A DNA stretch of 12,222 bases, from positions 1-12,222 of the forward strand of contig DATKRK010000145.1 of assembly GCA_035532215.1 (NCBI GenBank), read 5' to 3'. Positions 6,745 to 12,222 of this stretch are shown here, piece by piece. The notes beneath the pieces are model-generated. The model worked only from the letters and a program-made list of their open reading frames with translations, was not told the DNA's origin and did not search any database. Within the stretch, counting starts at the first letter, position 1. The number at the start of each line of letters is the position of its first letter. The position numbers and the translations under genes are program-made. The stretch is from JAICIG01 sp035532215. Lineage in GTDB: Bacteria > Planctomycetota > Planctomycetia > Pirellulales > JAICIG01.

Positions 6745-7194
6745 TTACTTTTGGTCCGGCGGAGGCGGATCGAAAAAGTTAGGGTCACACTTTCGGCCCT
6801 TCATATACTGATCCATGTCCATGTCGCGAAACTTGGCCTCCAGCCGCTCGTGCGCCGTAGGCTCTTGCTTTTTTCGCTCGCCGACGATCCCGCCCCACTC
6901 ATCCGGCGCCTCCCGCATTTGCTGGACGCGCTCGGTCGGCGTCAGCAGCATCCCATTCGGCCCATCGACGACGGTTCGGCCCTCGACGACACGCGCGTTT
7001 TGGCCCATCAGATACGCTATGACGTGCGGCCGGTTGTCCGGCAGGATGTCGGGGGCGTTGACTGCTCGATCAATCTCGACTTCGCGCCGGAAGGCGTGGT
7101 ACTCTGCCTCTATGTCGCTCGCTCGGCGATGGTTGCTGTTGGCCCGCTCGTTTGCGGCATCGTAAGACGAGCGAGGTACGTAGTCCTGGCTCAT
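6745..7194 (-). CDS. Hypothetical protein sharing the MDQYMK C-terminal motif
   Basis: From ATG 7194 the product is 149 residues: a hydrophilic helical N-terminal half (YDAANERANSNHRRASDIEAE), a middle (NRPHVIAYLMGQNARVVEGR, TVVDGPNGMLLTPTERVQQM) and a C-terminal tail with MDQYMKGRKCDPNFF (127-141) plus a Pro-rich end. The tail repeats the MDQYMK-RK--P motif of the neighbouring coiled-coil protein, and the DNA there matches 17 of 18 bases. No known family is recognised. AAGGGGAG lies 5 bp before ATG 7194, and this ATG overlaps the stop of the upstream gene (ATGA), so translation is coupled; GTG 7200 is a less likely start. Confidence 0.6.
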   Translation of the reverse strand: MSQDYVPRSSYDAANERANSNHRRASDIEAEYHAFRREVEIDRAVNAPDILPDNRPHVIAYLMGQNARVVEGRTVVDGPNGMLLTPTERVQQMREAPDEWGGIVGERKKQEPTAHERLEAKFRDMDMDQYMKGRKCDPNFFDPPPPDQK

Positions 7195-7397
7195 AGACAC
7201 TCCCCTTTCGCGACGATCAAATCATCGCCGCCCTCTCGTGTGATAGTAACAGTGCGGCCATTACGATTCAGGCCGCTGATTTTGTTGCCGCTTACGCTCA
7301 GCACTTTGAGCGTGCGGAGCCACATTCGTGCGCCTTTACGGCTACAGTAAGCTACCGTGCAGCCAGGTTGCACGGTTTCGCCCAGTGCGTCCTTCAT
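7191..7397 (-). CDS. Small hypothetical protein, beta-rich
   Basis: This 68-residue basic protein (MKDALGETVQPGCTVAYCSR...) alternates short strands: TVAYCSRKGARMWLRTLKVL, KISGLNRNGRTVTITREG, DDLIVAKGE. It has the look of the small beta-barrel proteins common in phages, but no family can be named. AAAGGGG lies 6 bp before ATG 7397. It sits 14 bp after the primase/helicase gene and its stop overlaps the next gene's start by ATGA, so it belongs to the same operon. No cysteine pattern for a zinc site is complete. Confidence 0.6.
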   Translation of the reverse strand: MKDALGETVQPGCTVAYCSRKGARMWLRTLKVLSVSGNKISGLNRNGRTVTITREGGDDLIVAKGECL

Positions 7398-7411
7398 GTT
7401 TCGCCCCTTTG

Positions 7412-9685
7412 TTAGATTGTCTCAACTGCCCACTTTCGGCCGTTTTTGCCGCCCTCCCGCACGAATCGCTTACCGTTCAGAACACGGCCGCGCGAATCGC
7501 GAAGTATCTGGCCGAGCGCACGGGCCTTATCATTGCCCGGCAGTTCGGCGATGATCTCGCGCAGCGCGGGGTAGGGATCGCTGTCTGAGTAGTTGCCGGG
7601 GTGGATCGCCTTGATGATGTTGGCGACGGACCAAAGACCTTTGGGCCATGCATCGATGAGTTGTCGCAAGGTGGATGATTCCTCATCAGACTCTTCCGCG
7701 ACTTGAGTGCGTGTATCGGGGTCAGGAAGTCCGGCCCAGACGAGCGAGGCGCGGACAAGGTCGTTCCAACCATCGAAGCCGCCCCAAGCATTGATTGCCT
7801 GCTTGGGCCTGCCGGCGCGCATGTACTGGTAGGGGATCGACAGCGCGGCCATCGCTAGCTGGCGTCGGTGCTGCTTGATATAGGCGAGTAAGTCAGGGTG
7901 CCGGAAGTTCGAGCGAGCACCGGGATTTTCGTCGGCCGTGTGCAACTTACACATTAGCAGACGCCCGACCATATCCGGCGAAATTGAGCAGTTGTTCGAG
8001 GTCATCAGCCAGACCGGATTGAACGGCAGGTCGATCATTTGATTGCCGCCCAGCAATCGATCAGACCATCGCCCGGCGGTCATCGCGCCTTCAAGCGACT
8101 TGCCGCCGAACTTGCCCTTGACGTTGTCAAACAAGACGTAGCTACTGCCGGCGAGTGCGCAGCTTGTGATGCACTTGCGCATCTCGGCATCGTCCTCGCT
8201 GAAGCTCATGCGGCTAGCCTTGCGCCCCTCAGCGATCATCGTAAACGCATCCGTGGCGAGTCCCTTACCGAGACGCGGGGCGTTGCCATCGATTGCGATG
8301 GCCGGTGCTGGGCCGGCGAACGCATAACGCGCCGCCATCGTGACCGGACCCGCGATGCAAGCGCTTTTGTGCGCCGGGTCAGCGAACGGAAAATCGCAGA
8401 AGATGTCGGCGAGCCGTTCAACGGCTTCGTCAACGCTCATCGGCACCGGCGGCCAGTCGCCGTCAATATCGAGGGAAAGGCCGGTCAGCTTGTCATAGCC
8501 CGGCTTGCTGGCGATTGAACCATCGGCCCTGAGTACCGGGCAGGAAACGACGCCACAAATCGTGGGAATGCCGGGCAAGTGACTCGACGCAACGATTGCG
8601 TTGACGATTTTCGACGGCGGATCAACGCGCTTAATCTTGACGCCGTTTTGAGTTTGGATTTTGGCTTGCCAGCGAGCGTGCTCGCTGAGTAACAGCATCA
8701 ATGACGGCGGCGGGACGGGGCGCAGCCGCGGAGCGCCGTTGTCGGCCTGGCACAACTTCGGCATAGGTGCCTCGCTCATAAGCTCCACCAGCACGCCGCC
8801 GCGATTGTACACGTCGGCTCGGCGTAGAGCGTTGATCGCTTCGGCCGCGACGCGAAAAAGGTCCGGGCCGACGATAATTTTCGGCGGGTAGAATGGGCCG
8901 TATTTCGCTTCGACGTCGGCGAAGGTCTTGCCCTGGCATTTTGTGTGGTGACAATGAAAGACGTGGCTGCCATCGTCGTTAATGAAAACTGTGCTGCCGC
9001 CATCATCGTGGCCGCGAAGAGGGCAGCCGTCGAACGGGATTACGATGGTGCCTTTATCGTTCGTGGTTTGCTGCTCGCTCAGCGGCACGCCGAAGCGATC
9101 AGCCCATTGCAGAAGTTTGGCAAGTTTGTCTTGCTGGGCGTTGCCGAAAGGCGAGTCGTGTACGACCGGCCGCGGTCTGCTCTTGCCAAGCTCAACGATC
9201 TTCTCAATGACGGCATCAGGCAGCGCGGCCGGTTCGCACTCATCAATCCATTCGCGCGTGACACCATCGACTTTTGACGGAGGGCAAACGCTCTGCGCGC
9301 CCTTGTCGCCTCCGCCGATGCGAAATTCCAGATCGGGGTAATCGTCGTGTGTGAACTTGGCGCCAAGGCTCGCGAAGCGATCGTCATACAGATACAGCCG
9401 ATGTCGACCACGTTTCGACCGCCAAGATGGTGCTTCGGGCGGCTCGCCGCCGAAGAGTTTGCGTAGTGACTCCTCGCCCTCCGGCCCGTCGATCTCTAAA
9501 TCGACGATGCCGCCGCGCTTGCCGAGTAGGAAACCGGCGTTCCCACCACGGCGAATATGGTGGTCATATTCTTCCGGTGTGGCTCGGGAGTGCTGCCAGT
9601 CCTTGGTGTTCGGCCCTTTTTCACCTGCTGGAATCAAGACAATTGAATAACGTTCGGCCTGATGCACGGCCGTGGAAACAGACAT
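7412..9685 (-). CDS. Bifunctional primase (AEP prim-pol) with C-terminal P-loop helicase-like domain
   Basis: This 757-residue protein likely initiates replication of the element. The N-terminal prim-pol domain (about 1-170) has the DxE metal-binding motif in VDLEIDG (Asp62, Glu64), the nucleotide-binding His in KRGRHRLY (His95) and the acidic LEFRIGGG strand (119-126). A zinc-finger-like segment follows: C221, H226, C245, H247, C250. The C-terminal ATPase domain has a Walker A-like loop GNAPRLGKG (467-475, with Gly after Lys instead of Ser/Thr), a Walker B-like VLFDN (517-521, single Asp) and a sensor VWLMTSNN (558-565). A similar split is found in satellite, plasmid and prophage replication proteins. 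GAAGGGG lies 7 bp before ATG 9685. It heads the minus-strand cluster. Confidence 0.85.
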   Translation of the reverse strand: MSVSTAVHQAERYSIVLIPAGEKGPNTKDWQHSRATPEEYDHHIRRGGNAGFLLGKRGGIVDLEIDGPEGEESLRKLFGGEPPEAPSWRSKRGRHRLYLYDDRFASLGAKFTHDDYPDLEFRIGGGDKGAQSVCPPSKVDGVTREWIDECEPAALPDAVIEKIVELGKSRPRPVVHDSPFGNAQQDKLAKLLQWADRFGVPLSEQQTTNDKGTIVIPFDGCPLRGHDDGGSTVFINDDGSHVFHCHHTKCQGKTFADVEAKYGPFYPPKIIVGPDLFRVAAEAINALRRADVYNRGGVLVELMSEAPMPKLCQADNGAPRLRPVPPPSLMLLLSEHARWQAKIQTQNGVKIKRVDPPSKIVNAIVASSHLPGIPTICGVVSCPVLRADGSIASKPGYDKLTGLSLDIDGDWPPVPMSVDEAVERLADIFCDFPFADPAHKSACIAGPVTMAARYAFAGPAPAIAIDGNAPRLGKGLATDAFTMIAEGRKASRMSFSEDDAEMRKCITSCALAGSSYVLFDNVKGKFGGKSLEGAMTAGRWSDRLLGGNQMIDLPFNPVWLMTSNNCSISPDMVGRLLMCKLHTADENPGARSNFRHPDLLAYIKQHRRQLAMAALSIPYQYMRAGRPKQAINAWGGFDGWNDLVRASLVWAGLPDPDTRTQVAEESDEESSTLRQLIDAWPKGLWSVANIIKAIHPGNYSDSDPYPALREIIAELPGNDKARALGQILRDSRGRVLNGKRFVREGGKNGRKWAVETI

Positions 9686-9922
9686 AATGGCGCCCCTTCA
9701 CTGGCACTCAGAAGGTGTAAGAAGGCGAGCCGTGGGGGAGTGCCAGGCCCACGGCTCGCAGAGATACTCGGCGCGACCGAGTAGCATTTGGTCTACACCT
9801 CTATATCGATGTGACGTTGCCTTAAGACTGCGCCGGCGAGCAGATTTTGCAAAAAGTCAACATGCTGGGCCGGAAATCGGCGGAAACACTATCTGGCACG
9901 GGCTTTGCGACACCCGGCCAGA
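9686..9922. promoter_or_regulatory. Divergent intergenic region between primase and sigma-like gene
   Basis: This 237-bp region separates two divergent genes and should carry both promoters. On the minus strand the only near-consensus -35 is TTGACT (complement of about 9857-9862), without a good -10 at the right distance; AT-rich TATAGA near 9800-9807 is another weak candidate. No convincing plus-strand promoter was found. If the element uses its own sigma-like factor, the motifs need not match sigma-70. The structured segment at 9713-9800 fills the part nearest the primase gene. Confidence 0.4.
9713..9800. other. Three-way-junction fold (structured leader or origin)
   Basis: An outer stem AGGTGTA (9713-9719) / TACACCT (9794-9800) encloses two hairpins: a perfect 12-bp stem GCGAGCCGTGGG (9725-9736) / CCCACGGCTCGC (9748-9759) with an 11-nt loop, and a 6-bp stem ACTCGG (9766-9771) / CCGAGT (9777-9782) with a CGCGA loop. 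All three stems are perfect. The segment lies just upstream of the primase gene, where it would be the 5' leader of that operon or a DNA origin structure. No match to a named riboswitch family is recognised. No T-run follows on either strand. Confidence 0.5.
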
Positions 9923-10660
9923 ATGGATTATTTTGAAGAAATTGTACAGTTGCCGCGAAGTCCGTATGAAAACGGGGCGTACCACGTGGAGTGGCGGCAC
10001 CCCGGCCTGCCGCCAGCCGCAACAAATGTGGAATGGCCAGCGTGCGTCTTGGACGGTGACTTGGATGCCGAGTGGGTGCCCCTCACGGCATTGGATTGGC
10101 ATTCTTTGTTTCCTGCCGATCGTCACTGGCGAGACGCCGCGATTCTGAGCCTCATGCGTTTGGCCCACAAGATCGCCTCTAGCCTTCGTCACCGCTGCAA
10201 AGATTCTGCGGGCGGAGGCGATCTGTTCTCGGCCGGTATAGAAACCATCGTGGAGAATATCGACGAGGACCGTCACACCGACGACTGGGCAATCCTAATC
10301 AGGCGCCGCATGATTGACTGGCTTCGCCGCGAGAACCGGGGAGCAAGCAACGAATGCCGCCAACGCATCGCTGATGACTACGCGGCCCGAGCCGAGAGCC
10401 GGGAGCCCTGGCAGGAACTGATTGCACGGGACGAAGTGGCCGAAGCTTGGCAGTCTTGCCTGACGACGCGTCGTAGGCAACGCATCTTTGAACTGAAGGA
10501 TAAGGGATGGACCGAGGAAGAGATTGCAGCCAAGCTCAAGATTGGGCGCGGAGCCGTGCAGCACACCATCGATAAAGTGTACGTCGAAGCGTGCAGCAAG
10601 CTCGGGCTCGTTCCCACACCGCGTAAGGCACGGGCGCCTGGCCGGGGCAAAAGACGGTGA
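9923..10660 (+). CDS. Sigma-70-like transcription factor of the element
   Basis: From ATG 9923 the product is 245 residues. The N-terminal part (1-75) is unassigned. Residues 76-138 resemble sigma region 2: SLMRLAHKIASSLRHRCKD, DLFSAGIETIVENIDED, and AILIRRRMIDWLRRENR, which matches the Y-R-R--ID-LR core of sigma factors. Residues 176-224 form a region-4 type HTH: LTTRRRQRIFELKDKGWTEE followed by EIAAKLKIGRGAVQHTIDKV. The tail is basic (RKARAPGRGKRR). It could direct RNA polymerase to element promoters or act as a related activator. The ribosome binding site is weak; TTG 9905 is an alternative start. It is transcribed divergently from the primase gene and ends just before the iteron array. 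Confidence 0.68.
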   Translation: MDYFEEIVQLPRSPYENGAYHVEWRHPGLPPAATNVEWPACVLDGDLDAEWVPLTALDWHSLFPADRHWRDAAILSLMRLAHKIASSLRHRCKDSAGGGDLFSAGIETIVENIDEDRHTDDWAILIRRRMIDWLRRENRGASNECRQRIADDYAARAESREPWQELIARDEVAEAWQSCLTTRRRQRIFELKDKGWTEEEIAAKLKIGRGAVQHTIDKVYVEACSKLGLVPTPRKARAPGRGKRR

Positions 10661-10690
10661 ATCCACGCGTACATCAAGGGGGCATCGACT

Positions 10691-10728
10691 GATACCCCCG
10701 GTTTGCACGCGTGCAAGCAGGGGGTATC
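10691..10728. repeat. 38-bp symmetric dyad made of two face-to-face iterons
   Basis: GATACCCCC (10691-10699) and GGGGGTATC (10720-10728) flank the 14-bp perfect palindrome TTGCACGCGTGCAA (10703-10716). Both share the centre 10709.5. Only the two 3-bp spacers fail to pair. It could bind a dimer or extrude as a cruciform, and as RNA it could stop transcription coming from the sigma-like gene 30 bp upstream. Confidence 0.7.
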
Positions 10729-10807
10729 GCCCGTGGGATATCCCCTCAAAATACGCGTTCAAAGCGGCGCGTAAGCTCAAGAAAACAGCGTTATACGCGT
10801 ACAATGA

Positions 10808-10916
10808 GGGGGTATCGGGGGTATCTTTCCTACTCTACGCGAGAGACGTAGAAAGTGGTACGCGTACAGCCTATTGACGCAGGTGTAACGGAGGGTCGGA
10901 TACCCCCGATACCCCC
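10808..10916. repeat. 109-bp dyad with doubled GGGGGTATC arms
   Basis: GGGGGTATC occurs twice in tandem at 10808-10825, and its exact complement twice at 10899-10916: an 18-bp perfect inverted repeat. The midpoint (10862) coincides within half a base with the 10-bp palindrome GTACGCGTAC (10858-10867). A further imperfect hairpin, CTTTCCTAC...GTAGAAAG (10825-10855), lies inside. Confidence 0.65.
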
Positions 10917-10999
10917 GATCACCCCTGTTTTCCCGCGTACAATTCATTCTGCACGGTCGCGATGAGGGCTGGCCACGACGGTTCGGCCGTGCGCCAGCG

Positions 11000-11716
11000 T
11001 TAGGCCGCACCAGCCTGCCGTTCGCACCTGGCCAGCACGCGCATGACGGTCGAGCGGCCAAATTCATGCCCACGCGTCGTCCGATAGCCTTGCTTGTTCA
11101 GCCAGACCGCGATCGCTGCGAACGTCTCGCCAGACTCACGCATCGCTCGCATCGTCGGCAAGATAGACGCGTAGTTCTCTCGCACCCGTTCGGCCCTCAA
11201 TTCGGCCGACCGCGCGCTGGCTGCACGCGTGTTCGGTTTCATTCCGTTCCTGAATGGTGACCGCGGGCTCGCGGCGCCCAACTTCACCCCGCGGGCCTTC
11301 GCGGCAGCTAGGGCCGCCTTCGTCCGGTCGCTGATGCGTCGGGCCTCGTCCTCAGCCACGGCGGCCAGGATGTGCAGCGTCAGCCGGTTCGCGTGCGGGT
11401 TGTCGCACGCGATGAAGTCGACTCCGCTCTCCATCAACGCCGCTGTGAATGCGACATTTCGGGCCAGGCGATCGAGTTTCGCCACCACCAAAGTGGCCCC
11501 ATTCGCCTTCGCCAGCCGGATCGCCGCGGCAAGCTGCGGCCGAGTGCTCGATTTGCCGGTCTCGACCTCGGTAAAGTGGGCGACGATCTGGGCGCCTTGG
11601 GACGCTGCGTATCGTTGCACCGCGGCCTGCTGTGCTTCCAGGCCGAGGCCGGACCCCGCCTGTCTTTGCGTCGATACTCGGTAGTAGGAGACGATCTTCG
11701 AAATAGATACTTTCAT
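11000..11716 (-). CDS. Serine-family site-specific recombinase (resolvase/invertase type)
   Basis: This 238-residue protein carries the resolvase catalytic domain: YYRVSTQRQ with nucleophile Ser15, a region with GLEAQQAAVQRYA, then VVAKLDRLARN with the catalytic Arg83 and Arg86, and the long E helix (LTLHILAAVAEDEARRISD) leading into RTKAALAAAKARGVKLG. The C-terminal part (about 195-230) is a HTH-like segment, FAAIAVWLNKQGYRTTRGHEF. It forms a phosphoserine link to DNA and swaps strands at short sites; resolution of dimers, inversion or transposition are all possible. AAGAAGG lies 4 bp before ATG 11716, and the ATG overlaps the upstream gene's stop (ATGA), so its translation is coupled. All visible catalytic residues are kept. 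Confidence 0.9.
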   Translation of the reverse strand: MKVSISKIVSYYRVSTQRQAGSGLGLEAQQAAVQRYAASQGAQIVAHFTEVETGKSSTRPQLAAAIRLAKANGATLVVAKLDRLARNVAFTAALMESGVDFIACDNPHANRLTLHILAAVAEDEARRISDRTKAALAAAKARGVKLGAASPRSPFRNGMKPNTRAASARSAELRAERVRENYASILPTMRAMRESGETFAAIAVWLNKQGYRTTRGHEFGRSTVMRVLARCERQAGAA

Positions 11717-12039
11717 ACGACCTTCTTTGCGTCCAATTCAGCGAAAAACTCGGCCTCAAGTGCCTGGTGCTGGGCATAGTCCGTCCTACGCAGGTCGGCG
11801 ATCCGCGTCCGGGCGGCATCGGGCTTGATCCCCTGTTTTTCCGCCAGCCAACGGGCGAAAAGCCAGGATTTACGCGGGCCGGCGCCTCGCTTTGGGCCAC
11901 CAAGCTGCTGCGATCGGGGCGTTGGTGGCGGGACTGACGGGGCCAGCGACGTCGCACCGACGTAGGCGTCTAGCACCCGTTTCGCATCTTCGAATGTATC
12001 GCATTCGATACTGATTCCTTGCACATTGATCCGGTACAT
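11713..12039 (-). CDS. Hypothetical protein coupled to the serine recombinase
   Basis: From ATG 12039 the product is 108 residues. The N-terminal 30 residues (MYRINVQGISIECDTFEDAK and RVLDAYVG) look like a small beta-beta-alpha fold. A Pro-rich linker (APSVPPPTPRS) leads to a basic, helical C-terminal half (PRKSWLFARWLAEKQGIKPD, then AARTRIADLRR, then a Glu-rich helix) that could be a HTH. No family is recognised. GAGGTG lies 4 bp before ATG 12039; an extension to 12093 is unlikely because it would include the promoter. The stop overlaps the recombinase start, which suggests an accessory or regulatory subunit for it. Confidence 0.65.
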   Translation of the reverse strand: MYRINVQGISIECDTFEDAKRVLDAYVGATSLAPSVPPPTPRSQQLGGPKRGAGPRKSWLFARWLAEKQGIKPDAARTRIADLRRTDYAQHQALEAEFFAELDAKKVV

Positions 12040-12069
12040 TTGGCACCTCGCGTGTTTCGTCAACACTCG

Positions 12070-12098
12070 AATATAGTTCACGCATTGGGCCAAATCAA
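12070..12098 (-). promoter_or_regulatory. Predicted sigma-70-type promoter of the recombinase operon
   Basis: On the minus strand TTGATT (complement of 12093-12098) and TATATT (complement of 12070-12075) are separated by exactly 17 bp. Transcription would begin near 12063, about 24 nt before ATG 12039. An inverted repeat TGAATCT/AGATTCA (12100-12121) lies directly upstream of the -35 box and could be an operator. Confidence 0.55.
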
Positions 12099-12099
12099 A

Positions 12100-12121
12100 T
12101 GAATCTCAGTCCAAAGATTCA
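12100..12121. promoter_or_regulatory. 7-bp dyad next to the -35 box, possible operator
   Basis: TGAATCT (12100-12106) and AGATTCA (12115-12121) are perfect complements with an 8-base spacer. The position immediately upstream of the predicted promoter fits an activator or autoregulator site. Confidence 0.4.
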
Positions 12122-12174
12122 TTGACGTGCAGAATGAGGGCATGCAAAGGCAGACCCCCTCTAATGGAAGACGC

Positions 12175-12194
12175 TTTCGGCCGAAAGGCCGAAA
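12175..12194. terminator. 8-bp perfect GNRA-loop hairpin
   Basis: TTTCGGCC (12175-12182), GAAA loop, GGCCGAAA (12187-12194). No T-run follows on the plus strand (CCCCTCAAATTT). It may terminate a transcript arriving from either side or be part of a second repeat cluster starting here. Confidence 0.35.
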
Positions 12195-12217
12195 CCCCTC
12201 AAATTTCCCGCGTTCAA
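12192..12217 (-). repeat. Distant copy of the iteron-like unit at the right edge
   Basis: CCCCTCAAA (12195-12203) followed by CGCGTTCAA (12209-12217) repeats the pair found at 10742-10750 and 10754-10762, with the spacer 2 bp longer. It also resembles 10921-10943 (ACCCCT...TTTCCCGCGTACAAT). A further repeat cluster may continue past the window. Confidence 0.5.
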
Positions 12218-12222
12218 TCACG

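Larger units (their letters stand above)
10661..10999. repeat. Iteron array between convergent genes, candidate replication origin
   Basis: A 22-bp unit recurs, reading ACGCGTRCA, then three free bases and A, then GGGGG, then YATC. Copies: 10665-10686 (+), 10691-10712 (-), 10707-10728 (+), 10737-10758 (-, with mismatches), 10795-10816 (+) and 10917-10938 (-, degenerate). Half units: GGGGGTATC at 10817-10825 and GATACCCCC at 10899-10907 and 10908-10916, plus ACGCGTACA at 10860-10868. Because the genes on both sides end here, the array is not a normal promoter region. Directly repeated and inverted 20-odd-bp units near a primase/helicase are typical of initiator binding sites at origins of plasmids and satellites. 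Function is inferred. Confidence 0.75.
10944..12137. repeat. 12-bp inverted repeats flanking the serine recombinase operon
   Basis: TCATTCTGCACG at 10944-10955 recurs as its exact complement at 12126-12137. The 1.17-kb interior holds only the serine recombinase, its coupled partner gene and their promoter. They may be recombination sites, ends of a nested mobile unit, or two regulator sites. No inverted-repeat extension is evident. Confidence 0.5.
3540..12222. mobile_element. Integrated, probably self-replicating mobile element (left end; right end outside window)
   Basis: The left border is set by the tRNA 3' fragment. Inside are a tyrosine integrase, an excisionase-like protein, a primase/helicase, scaffold-like proteins, a sigma-like factor, a serine recombinase and an iteron array. 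No second copy of the att core is present up to 12222, so the element is at least 8.6 kb. Phage satellites (PICI/SaPI type) are built from the same kinds of parts, and no capsid, portal, terminase, relaxase or type IV secretion gene is visible here. A larger prophage or another integrative element is not excluded. Confidence 0.7.

Noticed and set aside
6685..7350. 221-codon plus-strand frame opposite the MDQYMK-tail gene
   Set aside because: It starts within the hairpin cluster and mirrors two coupled minus-strand genes that have good ribosome binding sites.
10295..10804. Minus-strand frames opposite the sigma-like gene and iterons
   Set aside because: They read through the repeat array and mirror a gene with recognisable sigma-type motifs.
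10661..10999. CRISPR array
   Set aside because: The units are inverted as well as direct, irregularly spaced and without unique spacers of constant length; no cas gene is nearby.

Overview
The window looks like a GC-rich bacterial chromosome, probably a planctomycete. That guess rests on the style of the secreted CocE-type hydrolase, the hemerythrin-like protein and the tyrosine recombinases with an N-terminal 'PWW/PWF...W' motif. No taxonomic marker gene is present, so it is tentative. Two regions meet near position 3540-3580.

Left part (1-3540), resident chromosome: the C-terminal end of an IS66-type transposase (3-131); about 670 bp without a credible gene but with inverted repeats, including a 147-bp palindromic unit at 602-748; a small hemerythrin-like gene (803-1282); a secreted S15/CocE-type hydrolase (1377-3062); and a broken N-terminal remnant of a tyrosine recombinase on the minus strand (3209-3394).

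Boundary: a 3' tRNA fragment (T-arm, acceptor strand and 3' half of the anticodon arm, minus strand, 3540-3581) has no 5' half beside it. This is the usual mark of site-specific integration into a tRNA gene. The full tRNA should lie beyond the right edge.

Right part (about 3578 to beyond 12222), an integrated mobile element. A tyrosine integrase reads inward from the att fragment. A minus-strand set of genes faces it, in order of transcription: primase/helicase (9685-7412), a 68-aa protein, two proteins ending in the same MDQYMK motif (one a long coiled coil resembling phage scaffolding proteins), an unknown protein, and an excisionase-like HTH protein that overlaps the integrase tail to tail. 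Upstream of the primase is an RNA- or ori-like structure with an outer stem and two hairpins (9713-9800). A plus-strand sigma-70-like gene follows (9923-10660). Then comes a dense iteron array (10665-10938) between two convergent genes, and a translationally coupled pair (11713-12039 small protein, 11000-11716 serine recombinase) with a good predicted promoter and 12-bp inverted repeats on either side.

Reading the parts together: integrase plus excisionase-like protein for moving in and out, primase/helicase plus iterons for self-replication, a private sigma-like factor, and scaffold-like proteins without any capsid, portal or terminase gene in view. This resembles the layout of a phage satellite (PICI-like) or a replicating integrative element. 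It may equally be part of a longer prophage whose structural genes lie past the right edge. No host-defence or cargo gene is recognisable in the window.
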